Part shown: piece by piece, positions 1-8,618 of the stretch
Layout of the letters: every line of letters starts with the position of its first letter
Numbering within the stretch: the stretch's first letter is position 1
DNA from: a virus
Virus record (IMG/VR): IMGVR_UViG_3300036715_002961
Coordinates: 24,801-88,800 of that record
DNA: 64,000 nt
Strand: one strand, 5' to 3'
Notes under the pieces: generated by a model
What the model was told of the DNA's origin: nothing
The model's database searches: none
What the model saw: only the letters and a program-made list of their open reading frames with translations
Made by a program: the position numbers and the translations under genes

Positions 1-463
1 AATGCCGCTGGATCGGCGTCGAGAACGACGACATGCGACCGACGCGGACGATCCGCATGTCTTCCGGGCGGGGGGACGACGAGCCCGCGCGAATCGTCGA
101 GCCAGTGACTTCGAAAATCACGCGTAGGAGGCTACCGCGTTTGAGGACTCCCTCGAACACCTCGCGCACGCGATAGGGCGTCACAATGGCAGTCTCAGCG
201 CCCGTAGCACCGTCGAGGACGACGACGGGGGAGCGGTTGAGCAGCGTCGAATGCCACGAGCCGGAAAACTGGGACGGCATCACGCGAGCGCCGAGCGCCT
301 GTTGGACCGCGTCGACACCGTTTCCGGGGAGCCATTTCGTGACGACCTTTTGAGCGGTCGTCCACGTTGCACCTGTGATCAGCGGCAGCGCCGAACCTTG
401 CAACCGGATGCGCAGGCCGCCCGGATTCAGCTCTTCGATGGTCATGGCGGCCGCGTAGGTCAT
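1..463 (-). CDS. Partial tail/baseplate protein
   Basis: The gene runs off the left edge; 154 codons are visible. ATG at 463 is used; a second in-frame ATG at 445 is possible. The visible part is a compact beta-rich sequence with G-S-W-H-S-T-L-L near residue 70 and V-V-V-L-D-G near residue 80. That is the kind of pattern seen in small baseplate or hub proteins encoded after the tape measure in contractile-tail phages. The call rests mostly on position after the tape measure. The family is not identified with certainty. Confidence 0.55.
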   Translation of the reverse strand, partial: MTYAAAMTIEELNPGGLRIRLQGSALPLITGATWTTAQKVVTKWLPGNGVDAVQQALGARVMPSQFSGSWHSTLLNRSPVVVLDGATGAETAIVTPYRVREVFEGVLKRGSLLRVIFEVTGSTIRAGSSSPRPEDMRIVRVGRMSSFSTPIQRH

Positions 464-477
464 GGCGAGACCGTACC

Positions 478-508
478 AAAAAAGCCGCCCTGGTTTCCCG
501 GGGCGGCT
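478..508 (-). terminator. Rho-independent terminator
   Basis: On the minus strand the stem GCCGCCC/GGGCGGC closes a small loop and is followed directly by six T. It lies after the 54-residue gene at 516-680 and before the baseplate gene, so it would limit read-through from the tape-measure transcript. Confidence 0.7.
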
Positions 509-515
509 GGCGGAG

Positions 516-680
516 TCACTTGGCCTTCTTTTTCATCCAGGCCATGAGCGGGTTTGGCTTCGACCCGGCTTTCTTGGGGGCGGGCTCGTCGGACTCACTC
601 GGCGGGGACGAAGCCGAGGCGTCGTCGTCGGGCTCGTCGGATTCGCTCGGGGGAAACGGGGGCTTTTTTGCGCTTGCCAT
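516..680 (-). CDS. Small charged protein after tape measure
   Basis: 54 residues from ATG at 680, preceded by a good GGAG ribosome site eight bases upstream. The sequence is an acidic linker with two copies of an S-E-S-D-E-P motif between a short basic start and a basic K-K-K-A-K end. No family is recognised. It sits between the tape measure and the baseplate gene, where small tail accessory proteins are common. The short length and low complexity prevent any functional call. Confidence 0.65.
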   Translation of the reverse strand: MASAKKPPFPPSESDEPDDDASASSPPSESDEPAPKKAGSKPNPLMAWMKKKAK

Positions 681-722
681 GATGATGTTCTCCAGAGGGG
701 AAATGCGGGATGCCCCCTTGTA

Positions 723-2573
723 TCAGAAACCGAACGGAAGCACGCCGCGGGCTTGCACCCGACGTGCGGCGTGCTGCGCAATGTCTTGGCGGAACAGGAC
801 GGCGACGCGGTCGGGTTCCTGGTCCTTGAAATCTTGTTTGATGTTGAACGTATTGCCATTGAAATTGACGACCGGCTGCTTCCCCTCGACGCCGAGGTTG
901 GGTGCGGCCGATTTCGCGATCTGCTGGGCTTTCTTGGGGTCAGTCGACGACAGCGCCTTGATGAACTCGCCGAACCCTTTGTCCAGAATTTCGGGACCTT
1001 GCTTTGCGATCGCGTCAGCCATTTGCTTGGTCGTCGTGATGTACTTGGCAATGTTCTGCATCGCCGCTTCGTCGTGGAGGCGCGAGGCCTCGTTGAAGAT
1101 CTGGAGAGCTTTTTTCGTGTTCCCCGACATGGCGGCCTGCTGGGCATCGCCGACGGACATGGTCGTGTCCGCGCGCGTGCCGAGCGCGTTCACGAAATTC
1201 TGACTAGTCTGGCTTCCGGCGCCGAGCTGGTGGCCGGCCAATGCCTCATATTTGTAGTATTCCGCTTGCAGTTTTTCGGTGTCGCCGCCGCCGGTGGAAC
1301 GAACCTTCGCGAGGACTGCGTCAGCGCGGGACTGGGCGACGTCCTTGGATACAGCGGCGAGCGAATCCATCATAAAATCCACGCCTTTCAGCATGAATTT
1401 GATCGCGTCCATGATGCCGTCGCCGATGGCGCGGCCGGCCGATTCCCAGTTTTCAAAACTGTCGTCACCACGACCGAACGCTTGTTCCCAGAGGGCGACG
1501 ACCTCGGCGCTGCTCTTGTCGAAGGCGTCGATCGCGCCGGTCGTGAACTGGATCGCATGGCCGAGGGATTTTGACAGGCTCTCGCCGAGCGCTTCGCCAC
1601 CGTCGAGCAGGTGTTGACCGAGTTCCGTTGCTGTGCCGTCCGCTTCGAGGAACTTGTCTTTGATCGCGTTCATGCCGACGCCGAGCGCTTCGTAGAGAGG
1701 CTTGCCCATGCCTTCCATGAAGTTGCCTTTGAAAACGTCCATGGATGTCTTGGCTTGCTCGAACGTGAGCGGCACTTTCTCCATTTTCTCGGCCATGCGC
1801 CCGATTGCCTTCTCGGCCAGCTCCATTTGCTTTTCGGGCGTCATTTTCATCATTTCCGAGGCAACGGACTTCGCGTTGCCTCGGAGAAGACCAGACGCCG
1901 AGATCAGCCCGACAATCGGGTTCTTCGCGCGGATGACGCCCATTTGCATCTGCTCAAACGCAGAAGAGAGCGCGGTCGCGCCGCCGGGGATGGCCTTGCC
2001 CGCTTGCGCCATCGCGGCGGTCAGCTCGACGGCCTGGTCGACAGATTTGCCGCCGCGGCTGATGACGTCGTCGAAAACCTGCACGAGCGCGTCGTCGGTC
2101 GTTCCGGCCGCCATCGCGATCTCTTCGAGGCCGTCCTTGATGTCGCCCGCGTAGTCTTTGAGACCCTCGTACGAGTTCGCGTTCTTGTCGATCATCGTGA
2201 GGACGCCGGCAAGCGAACGCACCTGAGCTTCGCTTTCGGCCCACGCCTCGACCGCCGCTTCGGGCATTTCTTTGATCGCCTCAACCGCCTCGTGGACCTT
2301 CTCGGTGGCGAAATCGACGATCTTGCTGCCGATGCGTTCCTGGAACCCGCGGGCGAAGTCGGATGCGAAACCTTTGAGGCCCTCTTCGGCTTTCTCGCTG
2401 GCGTCCTTGGGGGCAGACGCCTGGATGGTTTGCCAGGACCGCAGAACCTCAACCCATGAGTTTTCGGACTGTTTGAAGCCGCTCGCAATGTCCTGAGAAA
2501 TCTTGGCGGCGTCGGCTTGCGTGGCCGAGCCATCGAGAACAATTTTGACGCGGACCTGCGGTTGATCGGACAT
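723..2573 (-). CDS. Tail tape measure protein
   Basis: 616 residues from ATG 2573; an in-frame TTG nine bases earlier is the alternative. It is a long helical protein with a hydrophobic, glycine-rich middle. The central block reads like a tape-measure domain: a T-T-D-D-A-L-V-Q-V-F-D-D segment, then P-G-G-A-T-A-L-S-S-A-F-E-Q-M. The chaperone and its frameshifted extension lie directly upstream, the classical order tube, chaperones, tape measure. The family rule of about 0.15 nm per residue predicts a tail near 90 nm, short for a myovirus. It sets tail length and later sits in the tail lumen. Confidence 0.88.
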   Translation of the reverse strand: MSDQPQVRVKIVLDGSATQADAAKISQDIASGFKQSENSWVEVLRSWQTIQASAPKDASEKAEEGLKGFASDFARGFQERIGSKIVDFATEKVHEAVEAIKEMPEAAVEAWAESEAQVRSLAGVLTMIDKNANSYEGLKDYAGDIKDGLEEIAMAAGTTDDALVQVFDDVISRGGKSVDQAVELTAAMAQAGKAIPGGATALSSAFEQMQMGVIRAKNPIVGLISASGLLRGNAKSVASEMMKMTPEKQMELAEKAIGRMAEKMEKVPLTFEQAKTSMDVFKGNFMEGMGKPLYEALGVGMNAIKDKFLEADGTATELGQHLLDGGEALGESLSKSLGHAIQFTTGAIDAFDKSSAEVVALWEQAFGRGDDSFENWESAGRAIGDGIMDAIKFMLKGVDFMMDSLAAVSKDVAQSRADAVLAKVRSTGGGDTEKLQAEYYKYEALAGHQLGAGSQTSQNFVNALGTRADTTMSVGDAQQAAMSGNTKKALQIFNEASRLHDEAAMQNIAKYITTTKQMADAIAKQGPEILDKGFGEFIKALSSTDPKKAQQIAKSAAPNLGVEGKQPVVNFNGNTFNIKQDFKDQEPDRVAVLFRQDIAQHAARRVQARGVLPFGF

Positions 2574-2588
2574 GCCCGCCAATATAAA

Positions 2589-2606
2589 GCGCCCCGCGCG
2601 GGGCGG
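2589..2606 (-). terminator. GC-rich hairpin with T-rich tail
   Basis: The palindrome GCCCCGCGCGGGGC (2591-2604) is followed on the minus strand by GCTTTATATT. It lies between the chaperone frameshift product and the tape measure, so it would attenuate rather than abolish tape-measure transcription. Confidence 0.5.
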
Positions 2607-2626
2607 GTTCCCGTGGGGGCGCTTCT

Positions 2627-3429
2627 TTATTCCGTAAGGTTGCTGAGAGGAGCCTCAGCGCTCATGATCTCGCCGAGAAGTTCCATTGCCATGTTGAGTT
2701 CGCGGGCCGGTCGGTCGTCCCAATAGCGAATGTCGATTCGGCCGTAGCGAGACAGTTTGAGCTTTTGAGCGAAACGCCTGCGACGGTATTCTTCGCCCGT
2801 AAACTCACAGATTTTAAACGTCCACATGGGGTCGCGCCCACACATGAGACCGTCGAAAACCTCTTCGATTTCTTCTTCGTCCCGTTCTCGACCGTCAGCC
2901 GTTACCCATGCAAGGCCGTTCCGACAACGAGACAATTGGAGAAAAAATCATTCAGTTCCGGTTCCGTGAACTTGTGCGCGCGCACGTACAAGTTAGTGAT
3001 CAACTCGCGGCATTTCGGACCAATGTCGTTCCAGAACTTGCGAACGTCACTGCGCTTGCCGCTCGCCGACCAGTCGGATTTGCTGCCGTCAATCGCGCGG
3101 ATCATGACCTTCGCGCACTCCCGGTAGAGGCGATAGGCGCCCGTCGCGCCGGCACGTTCGGCTGCGCGGTTTTCCTCGGCATCGGTCAGCGCCCACAGAA
3201 CGACGATGCGATCGCCGGCGCTCGGCCGGTGCGTCCATTCGGATTTGAGGCGAAGGATCCACACGGTAGCGCCTTCGGGGGCACGGTCGCGGATCTCGTC
3301 AGGAATTGCCTTCTGAGCCCATTCGGGAAGGGGCTTGGAGCCGTCGGCAAGGTTGGGATCGTCTTCTTCGGGGCCGGGGCCCGCGTCGACGTCGGTTTCT
3401 TCGAGAATTTCTTCGCTGACTTCAGTCAT
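2627..3429 (-). CDS. Tail assembly chaperone, -1 frameshift fusion product
   Basis: The 175-residue chaperone frame and the next open frame (stop at 2627) overlap. The slippery heptamer T-TTT-TTC sits in zero-frame register at 2947-2941 on the minus strand. A -1 slip there joins 163 residues of the first frame to 104 residues of the second, giving a 267-residue product. This matches the lambda G/GT arrangement, in which the longer form recruits the tape measure to the tube. The downstream frame has no ATG and only a TTG near its beginning, which supports expression by frameshift. Both products are needed for tail assembly in known systems and are not in the virion. Confidence 0.8.
2902..3429 (-). 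CDS. Tail assembly chaperone, unshifted form
   Basis: 175 residues from ATG 3429. GAAGG eight bases upstream makes this start better than an in-frame TTG at 3444. The N-terminus is acidic (E/D-rich, about 40 residues), followed by a compact domain. Position between the tail tube and tape measure identifies it as the G-type chaperone. Its ribosome site is embedded in an unusual interleaved inverted repeat (3430-3511), suggesting translational control. About 93 percent of the frame is shared with the frameshifted product. Confidence 0.8.
   Translation of the reverse strand: MTEVSEEILEETDVDAGPGPEEDDPNLADGSKPLPEWAQKAIPDEIRDRAPEGATVWILRLKSEWTHRPSAGDRIVVLWALTDAEENRAAERAGATGAYRLYRECAKVMIRAIDGSKSDWSASGKRSDVRKFWNDIGPKCRELITNLYVRAHKFTEPELNDFFSNCLVVGTALHG
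2941..2947 (-). promoter_or_regulatory. -1 ribosomal frameshift slippery site
   Basis: The heptamer TTTTTTC in the form X-XXY-YYZ, read as GAT-TTT-TTC in the chaperone frame, just before the two frames part. Slippery sites at this exact point are typical of tail chaperone pairs. Confidence 0.8.
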
Positions 3430-3511
3430 GGTTTGCGCCTTCAAAAGGGAGGGCGGCGATGCAGGCTAGGAAGGCGCAACCCATCCGATGAACCATCCTG
3501 CATCGCCGCCC
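3430..3511 (-). promoter_or_regulatory. Interleaved inverted repeats over chaperone ribosome site
   Basis: Arm pair A, 3451-3465 with 3497-3511, is a perfect 15-base inverted repeat. Arm pair B, 3430-3442 with 3470-3482, matches 12 of 13 bases. One B arm lies in the loop of A. The other is the stretch from the GAAGG ribosome site up to the ATG of the chaperone gene. The order of arms is B', A', B, A, so the two pairings form an H-type pseudoknot or exclude each other. Either way the ribosome site would be hidden when B pairs. A translational switch is inference; the complementarity is directly visible. Confidence 0.6.
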
Positions 3512-3548
3512 AAAAAACAGGGGGTAGCCCTGGCGCCTTAGAATCCGA

Positions 3549-3989
3549 TCAAGAGAGTCGGGCGTCGCCGCCGGAGCACTCGAAGTTGATCGTGCACTTC
3601 ACATACTGCACACGATCGGCGATTTCCAGCGGGAACCCGCCAAACGCACAACCGCGGTAGTTGATCGTCGGCGTGTCGCCGTTGGCGAAGCTGAGGACGA
3701 TGGAAATCGTGAACTCAAGATCCGGCTTGATCCGCTGGGCTTTTTCACGGACCAGGTTGCGGAAACCCAAGAGCTTCTGGGAGGAAATGTCGAGGTCAAT
3801 CGACCCCTTGGTCCCTTTGAAGATCATGTCTTTCTCTTCCGAGAGCTGACCAAGGTAACCCTTGGAAATGATCTCGTAGACGTCCTCTTCGCTGAACTTC
3901 GTGATCTCGGAAATCTCTTCCCGGATCTCGCCGTCGACGGAGACGATGATCGTTACTTCTTGACCTTTGATGCGATTCTTCGGTGCCAT
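3549..3989 (-). CDS. Tail tube protein
   Basis: 146 residues from ATG 3989, with AGGAG eight bases upstream. Beta-rich with the length and composition usual for myovirus tube proteins. Located directly after the sheath and before the chaperones, which is the conserved order. It polymerises into the inner tube through which DNA passes. Confidence 0.8.
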   Translation of the reverse strand: MAPKNRIKGQEVTIIVSVDGEIREEISEITKFSEEDVYEIISKGYLGQLSEEKDMIFKGTKGSIDLDISSQKLLGFRNLVREKAQRIKPDLEFTISIVLSFANGDTPTINYRGCAFGGFPLEIADRVQYVKCTINFECSGGDARLS

Positions 3990-4001
3990 GGGCGTCTCCT
4001 A

Positions 4002-6515
4002 TCAGGCGGCGAGCAGCTCTTGAACTTCGACGCTCTCGCCCGCCGTCACGGCAAACACGATCGCGTTGAGACCTGGGATGATTCGGACCTTCACGATGAT
4101 CCGGTAGAGGCCGCGGGCGAGAAGGTCCGCGGTGTTGCCGCTCTTCGAGTCGCGCGTGTAGCCCTCGATGCGCTGGCTCGCCGGGTTTTCCTTGGAGAGC
4201 AGCGCCGCGAGGAACGCGTCGACGTTCTCGTCGAGGTTTTTCCGCCGAGAGAGCGTTGACGCCTTTTTTGAGGGCGGACCGCCGATCAGGGCCAGCGTGT
4301 CTTGGACGTAGTCGGCCATGTTGCGCCGATTGATGGAGACGAGCGAGGGATAGGCCGCCGGGTCGACGGACGTCACGCCGCTCTGGAAACCGGCGATCGA
4401 ACTGTCGAACGACGCCGAACAGACGCCAGCGCGCTTGAGGATCTTGTAGTCGTTGATCTCGAAATTCTGGACGTTTGCGCCCGACTCGAAACCAACGATG
4501 TTTCCGAGCAGCTGCGTTTGCTGCGCCGGATTTTCCTCAGGTAGGAGCTGCGTCATGATGGAAACGAGGCAAGCGTCGGCGCCCACGTCGATCTGCCCAG
4601 ACGTCGAAAACCCGGCGCCGCCGCTTGCGCCGTTCGCGGCAATGTCAGGCAGAACCAGCGAGAAGTTGGGGTAGCAGTAGTAGACGCGGTCGCTCGCCGT
4701 CGCGCCGACGCCCGGTTCAGCCACGCGCGAAGCGGCGACGTCGCGGGCGGTGTTCATCGGGGCCCGGGCGACGAACTTGCGACCGAGGCATCCGTTGGCC
4801 GTCGCGTCGATCGCGTTCGCCCGGCCCATGCGGCGAACGGCGTTGGACTGGCGCGCGGACCAGATGAAATTGGCGTCGCGGGCGACCGAACGACGACTCT
4901 TGGTCTTGTCAAAGGCGGCCTGGTAGCGGACGTCGATCTGTGGCTCGGTCAGCGCCGCCGTGATAGCGAGCGGGTTGACGAAATCGAAGGCGCCGATGTC
5001 GACGACGCGACCGATGCGGTTGAGGCCGCCGATGGCGACCGACGTTCCGGTGCCGTCGTCGAGGGCATGACGGACCTTGGCCGAGTAGCCGCTGGGCGAG
5101 GCCGTGACGGCGACGCTCTGCATGGTCACGAAAGCCTGCGAGCCGGCGTCGAGCAGAACGGTACCAGCGGGAAGCGATCCGGTCGCTACACCGGCTGCCT
5201 GCGCGACGCCGACAACGAGGCCGAGCTTCGTGAGGACGGTTCCGGCCGAGGCGCCGACCACGCGGACCGAGCCGCCGTTTGCCTGCCCCGTGAAAAGGAT
5301 ACGGGTCGCGTCGTAAGCGCTCGCGAGAGCGTACCCGGCGGCTGCGTTGATTCGCGCGATGACCTGCGCCTGCGTCTGGTCGCCGACAAGGAACCCGACC
5401 GCGAAGGTTCCGCGGCCGTCAACCGCGAGCTGGAGGGACTCGCCGCCGACGAACCCGGTGGAGTAGGTCCCGGCGGTCGAGAGCAGGCGGGCGCGACCGT
5501 CGGCCGAGTTCATGGCGCCAGCCATGAACCCAAGCGCCGAGGCGGTGCCGCCGGCGACCCTCAAAAAGTCGGCGTCGCTCGCGTAGGCGTAGGAGACGCG
5601 GATTGCGCCGCTGGAAACCTTCTCAACGGTCGAGCCGCTGACGGCCGCTTCAACGATCGATTTGACCTCGGAAAACGAGACGGCGTCGACGTCGCCGATG
5701 TTGCCCGTTCCGAGGGTCGTAGCGACCGCGAAACCGAGCTTCGCGAGGACGCCCGACGAGGCCGCCACGACTCGAACGGATCCGCGAGAGCCTCGCCGGC
5801 GACCGGTCAGGCGGATGGCCGTCGCCGTCGCCGGATCGGCAAACGAGAACCCGGCGGCGGCGTTGATTCGAGCGATGACCTGCGCCTGCGTTTGGTCGCC
5901 CGCAAGAAACACAACGGTGAAGTCGCTCGCGTCGTCGTAGCCGAGCGTCAACGACTCGCCGCCGACGAACCCGGTGGCGTAGGTCCCGGCGCCCGACGTG
6001 ACGTTCGCAGCGGCCGCCGTAAACGTCGCGGCGAGCGAGACGCCGTCGCCCTTGTCAAACGAAATGGTGTCGCCCGGTTCGAGGTTGTACGAGAACGACG
6101 CGGCGCCGAGCAGGCTTGCGCGACGGTTGAACGACACCGCGCCAACGCTTGTGTCGACGCGACACAAGATCAGTCGCGAGAAGATGCGGCCGTAGATCTG
6201 CGCGTAGCCGTTGCCGTTCCAGTACTCGGGGACCAACGCGTCGTCCGCGCGACGCACGCGCGCACAAGGGTTCTGCGCGCCGATACCGTCGTAGGTGTAA
6301 CCGAACCCGCCGAAAACGCGAAGGTAGTCTTCGGCTCCAGCGATCTCGGTGGGGGATTCAAATGGACCATCTTCGAACTCACCGACGCAAACGGCTGTGC
6401 CGGTTCCAGCGCCGACGACGGGGGCCGGCGGCGTCAGGTCGAGAATGTTGACGGCCTCGATTTCGAGAAGAACATCGGGCCCGGGATCGGTGGTGAAACG
6501 GCGAACGAACGGCAT
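4002..6515 (-). CDS. Contractile tail sheath protein with duplicated insert
   Basis: 837 residues from ATG 6515, with GGAGG seven bases upstream. The C-terminal part, with G-L-Y-R-I-I-V-K-V and V-F-A-V-T-A-G-E-S-V-E-V, matches the sheath C-terminal domain that links neighbouring subunits. The protein is far longer than most sheaths (roughly 350-500 residues). The excess is explained in part by two copies of an approximately 90-residue beta-rich unit at about residues 177-265 and 350-438. Both carry a conserved T-G-F-V-G-G-E-S-L and D-Q-T-Q-A-Q-V-I-A-R-I-N-A-A-A-G. These inserts probably decorate the outer surface of the tail. Confidence 0.85.
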   Translation of the reverse strand: MPFVRRFTTDPGPDVLLEIEAVNILDLTPPAPVVGAGTGTAVCVGEFEDGPFESPTEIAGAEDYLRVFGGFGYTYDGIGAQNPCARVRRADDALVPEYWNGNGYAQIYGRIFSRLILCRVDTSVGAVSFNRRASLLGAASFSYNLEPGDTISFDKGDGVSLAATFTAAAANVTSGAGTYATGFVGGESLTLGYDDASDFTVVFLAGDQTQAQVIARINAAAGFSFADPATATAIRLTGRRRGSRGSVRVVAASSGVLAKLGFAVATTLGTGNIGDVDAVSFSEVKSIVEAAVSGSTVEKVSSGAIRVSYAYASDADFLRVAGGTASALGFMAGAMNSADGRARLLSTAGTYSTGFVGGESLQLAVDGRGTFAVGFLVGDQTQAQVIARINAAAGYALASAYDATRILFTGQANGGSVRVVGASAGTVLTKLGLVVGVAQAAGVATGSLPAGTVLLDAGSQAFVTMQSVAVTASPSGYSAKVRHALDDGTGTSVAIGGLNRIGRVVDIGAFDFVNPLAITAALTEPQIDVRYQAAFDKTKSRRSVARDANFIWSARQSNAVRRMGRANAIDATANGCLGRKFVARAPMNTARDVAASRVAEPGVGATASDRVYYCYPNFSLVLPDIAANGASGGAGFSTSGQIDVGADACLVSIMTQLLPEENPAQQTQLLGNIVGFESGANVQNFEINDYKILKRAGVCSASFDSSIAGFQSGVTSVDPAAYPSLVSINRRNMADYVQDTLALIGGPPSKKASTLSRRKNLDENVDAFLAALLSKENPASQRIEGYTRDSKSGNTADLLARGLYRIIVKVRIIPGLNAIVFAVTAGESVEVQELLAA

Positions 6516-6562
6516 CTGGCGACCTCCAAGGGGGTTTGTGGTCGGCAGTACATCACACGCCA

Positions 6563-6580
6563 CGGGAACCCGGGTTCCCG
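6563..6580. repeat. Dispersed palindrome copy 1
   Basis: An 18-base perfect palindrome around GGAACCCGGGTTCC, between the sheath gene start and the neck gene stop. Confidence 0.85.
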
Positions 6581-6588
6581 CGGGGCGG

Positions 6589-7356
6589 TTATCTGAGCGG
6601 GACGTTGCGCAGGTTTCGAGGCGAACCGTCGAGGACGAGGATGCCATCGGCGACCTCGGTCGCGCTTGGCGGGTCGTCGACGCCGACGACGATCTGGGCT
6701 TCGAATGGGACGTAAGGGATCAAAACGACAAGAGTTTGGCTCATCGTGACCTCGACAGACGCTTCGCGGCGGTTACGAATCGCCGATTCTTCGTCACGTT
6801 GACGGTCGCTTTCTTGCCAAAATTCGACGACTTGCTCGTAGTAGTCGGGCAAGAGGAACCGCACGCCGCGGTTTTCCTGCGTCGGATTGAGCGCGTAGGC
6901 AATGCACGAAATAATCGAGCGAGATTCAGCCTTTGAAGATGCGTGGATCTCGATGGCGAATCGCTCGGTGCGGTAGCCGACCCGCTGAAGAACCGTTCCG
7001 AAACCGAACTGGTCGCAGGTCTCTTCCATGACCTGCGGGCCCATGCCAGGGGGCTCGGTTTCCGGGTTCTGGAGCGTCATAAAAACAAGCGACGGGCGGC
7101 GAAGCTCGACCTCGCCGTCGGGCCATCCGATGTGAATGTCCGCCGGCGGGATCTTGAAAAGGATCGGTTCGCCAAGTTCGCCAGTGACCGGGTCTTTGTC
7201 GCCGGGGCGGTAGAAGTTGAGAAGGGACATGTAGCGTTTGAGGACGCGAAGGCCACGCGTGCGGACGTCGACCGAAACGGCAGCCGGGGCTGGCCGAGGG
7301 GGAAACGACGCGTAGGGCGTGCCGACGACCAATTTGGAAAGGGGGAGATCAGCCAT
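6589..7356 (-). CDS. Putative tail terminator or neck protein
   Basis: 255 residues from ATG 7356, overlapping the end of the next upstream gene by eight bases. Mixed alpha/beta with a proline-rich start; no family is recognised from sequence. It lies between a gp10-like connector and the sheath, where tail terminator or sheath-completion proteins are usually encoded. Function is inferred from order only. Confidence 0.55.
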   Translation of the reverse strand: MADLPLSKLVVGTPYASFPPRPAPAAVSVDVRTRGLRVLKRYMSLLNFYRPGDKDPVTGELGEPILFKIPPADIHIGWPDGEVELRRPSLVFMTLQNPETEPPGMGPQVMEETCDQFGFGTVLQRVGYRTERFAIEIHASSKAESRSIISCIAYALNPTQENRGVRFLLPDYYEQVVEFWQESDRQRDEESAIRNRREASVEVTMSQTLVVLIPYVPFEAQIVVGVDDPPSATEVADGILVLDGSPRNLRNVPLR

Positions 7357-7849
7357 TGAATGCCTCTTCGATTGCGTCTGCGATCTCTTCGACCAGGAAC
7401 TCGCCGCTGAGTTTCATCGCGCGTTCCAGGATTCGAAGGCCCTTGCCCTCGTTGAAGATGCCGCGCTTTTGCATGGATTTGGCGATAGCGAACGCGATTG
7501 AGGGCGCTTCGTCCTGCGTTCCGATGCCTTTGCGGACAACCCAACGCGCGAGGTCTTCGAGCATTTGACGGCCGATCTTCACGTTTTGAGACCGAACGCC
7601 GTACTCGATGAACGGGGCATGGGGAGCGACGTTGTAGATCTCGACGCCGTCGGGGGTCGGTTCGGACCGCCAGCCGGCGCGGTAGGCGCCTCGGTCGACG
7701 GGAACACGGGGCTCAGAGGGGATCAGCTCGTTGACGATATGAGCGACGACGCGAGCGCCCGCCGAAACGATGCCCGCGCGAGCCGCCTTCTCGACGCTGG
7801 TCCCAATGTATTGCCGGAGCGCCGGATCCTTGAGGTCGAAAATGGGCAT
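7349..7849 (-). CDS. HK97 gp10-like head-tail connector/tail completion protein
   Basis: 166 residues from ATG 7849, with GAGG upstream. It contains Y-R-A-G-W-R-S followed by A-P-H-A-P-F-I-E-Y-G, the diagnostic pattern of the HK97 gp10 family of neck/tail completion proteins. A helical C-terminus follows. Flanked by other neck genes and overlapping its downstream neighbour, which suggests co-translation. Confidence 0.75.
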   Translation of the reverse strand: MPIFDLKDPALRQYIGTSVEKAARAGIVSAGARVVAHIVNELIPSEPRVPVDRGAYRAGWRSEPTPDGVEIYNVAPHAPFIEYGVRSQNVKIGRQMLEDLARWVVRKGIGTQDEAPSIAFAIAKSMQKRGIFNEGKGLRILERAMKLSGEFLVEEIADAIEEAFNG

Positions 7850-7850
7850 G

Positions 7851-8618
7851 TCAGTCCTCGTTGACGCCGGCTTGGTTGCGTCCCGCGCGCGAGCGATCCT
7901 CATCGGCACGCTCCAGCACGAGAGACCAGTCGGCGCGGTTGCGGCGCTTCGTGGGGAGGCTCGCGGCGCGGAAGCGCATGCGCTCTGCGTCTTTAACGCC
8001 GACCTCGACGACCTCCCAAAAAAACGAAACGCGATCAGGGATCCGACGAGACGACCCGGGATCCATCGCGCCCGCGAGGACTAGTGCCGCTTCGTCGGCG
8101 CGAAGGCCCATGAGCGACGCGGGGACGCCCGGTGGGGGCTCGCAGACCGACTGCGTGCACGCGCCAAGGCTCGCGAAAAATTCGGGGTTGGGAAGCGTCC
8201 GGCCGAGCAAGTTGTCGGCGGTCAGCAAGAGCGAAATTCCGTCGACGCGGATCGAACCCACGGGAACCACACCACCGGAAAATCCCTGGAGCGCGACGCT
8301 GCTCAGATCGGAGACGACCGGGCGGGGGAGAAGCTTGACGCTCGCGAGCAGGCGGGCGCGACCCTCGCCGCGCTCGGCGCCGCTCCATTGCTCCCAAATC
8401 AGGTAGACGTCCCAGGGCGTGAGGCCGAGACGGTCGCGCGTCTTCGAGCGGATCCGGGCGACCATCGGGGCCATGCGCTGGAGGATGGTCGGACCAGGGC
8501 CGCAAGCGGGCTCTTCCGCGAGGGTCTCCATGGCGATGCCGCCGGCGGGCCACGCCGAGACGAGCGGTTGCGGGCACGCGCTGCAATCGGTCTCACACTG
8601 CCCGCAACCGCAGTACAT
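7851..8618 (-). CDS. Putative neck/head completion protein
   Basis: 255 residues from ATG 8618, which overlaps the stop of the preceding gene (TGATG). The first 20 residues are Cys-rich (C-G-C-G-Q-C-E-T-D-C-S-A-C). The middle resembles an adaptor fold with W-D-V-Y-L-I-W-E-Q-W. No family is identified. Its place between capsid genes and the gp10-like protein suggests a head completion role. Confidence 0.55.
   Translation of the reverse strand: MYCGCGQCETDCSACPQPLVSAWPAGGIAMETLAEEPACGPGPTILQRMAPMVARIRSKTRDRLGLTPWDVYLIWEQWSGAERGEGRARLLASVKLLPRPVVSDLSSVALQGFSGGVVPVGSIRVDGISLLLTADNLLGRTLPNPEFFASLGACTQSVCEPPPGVPASLMGLRADEAALVLAGAMDPGSSRRIPDRVSFFWEVVEVGVKDAERMRFRAASLPTKRRNRADWSLVLERADEDRSRAGRNQAGVNED

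Noticed and set aside
5067-6596. A 509-codon plus-strand ORF over the sheath
   Set aside because: It is antisense to a clear sheath gene, rich in Arg/Gly/Asp as expected from reverse reading of GC-rich codons, with no recognisable domain or ribosome site.
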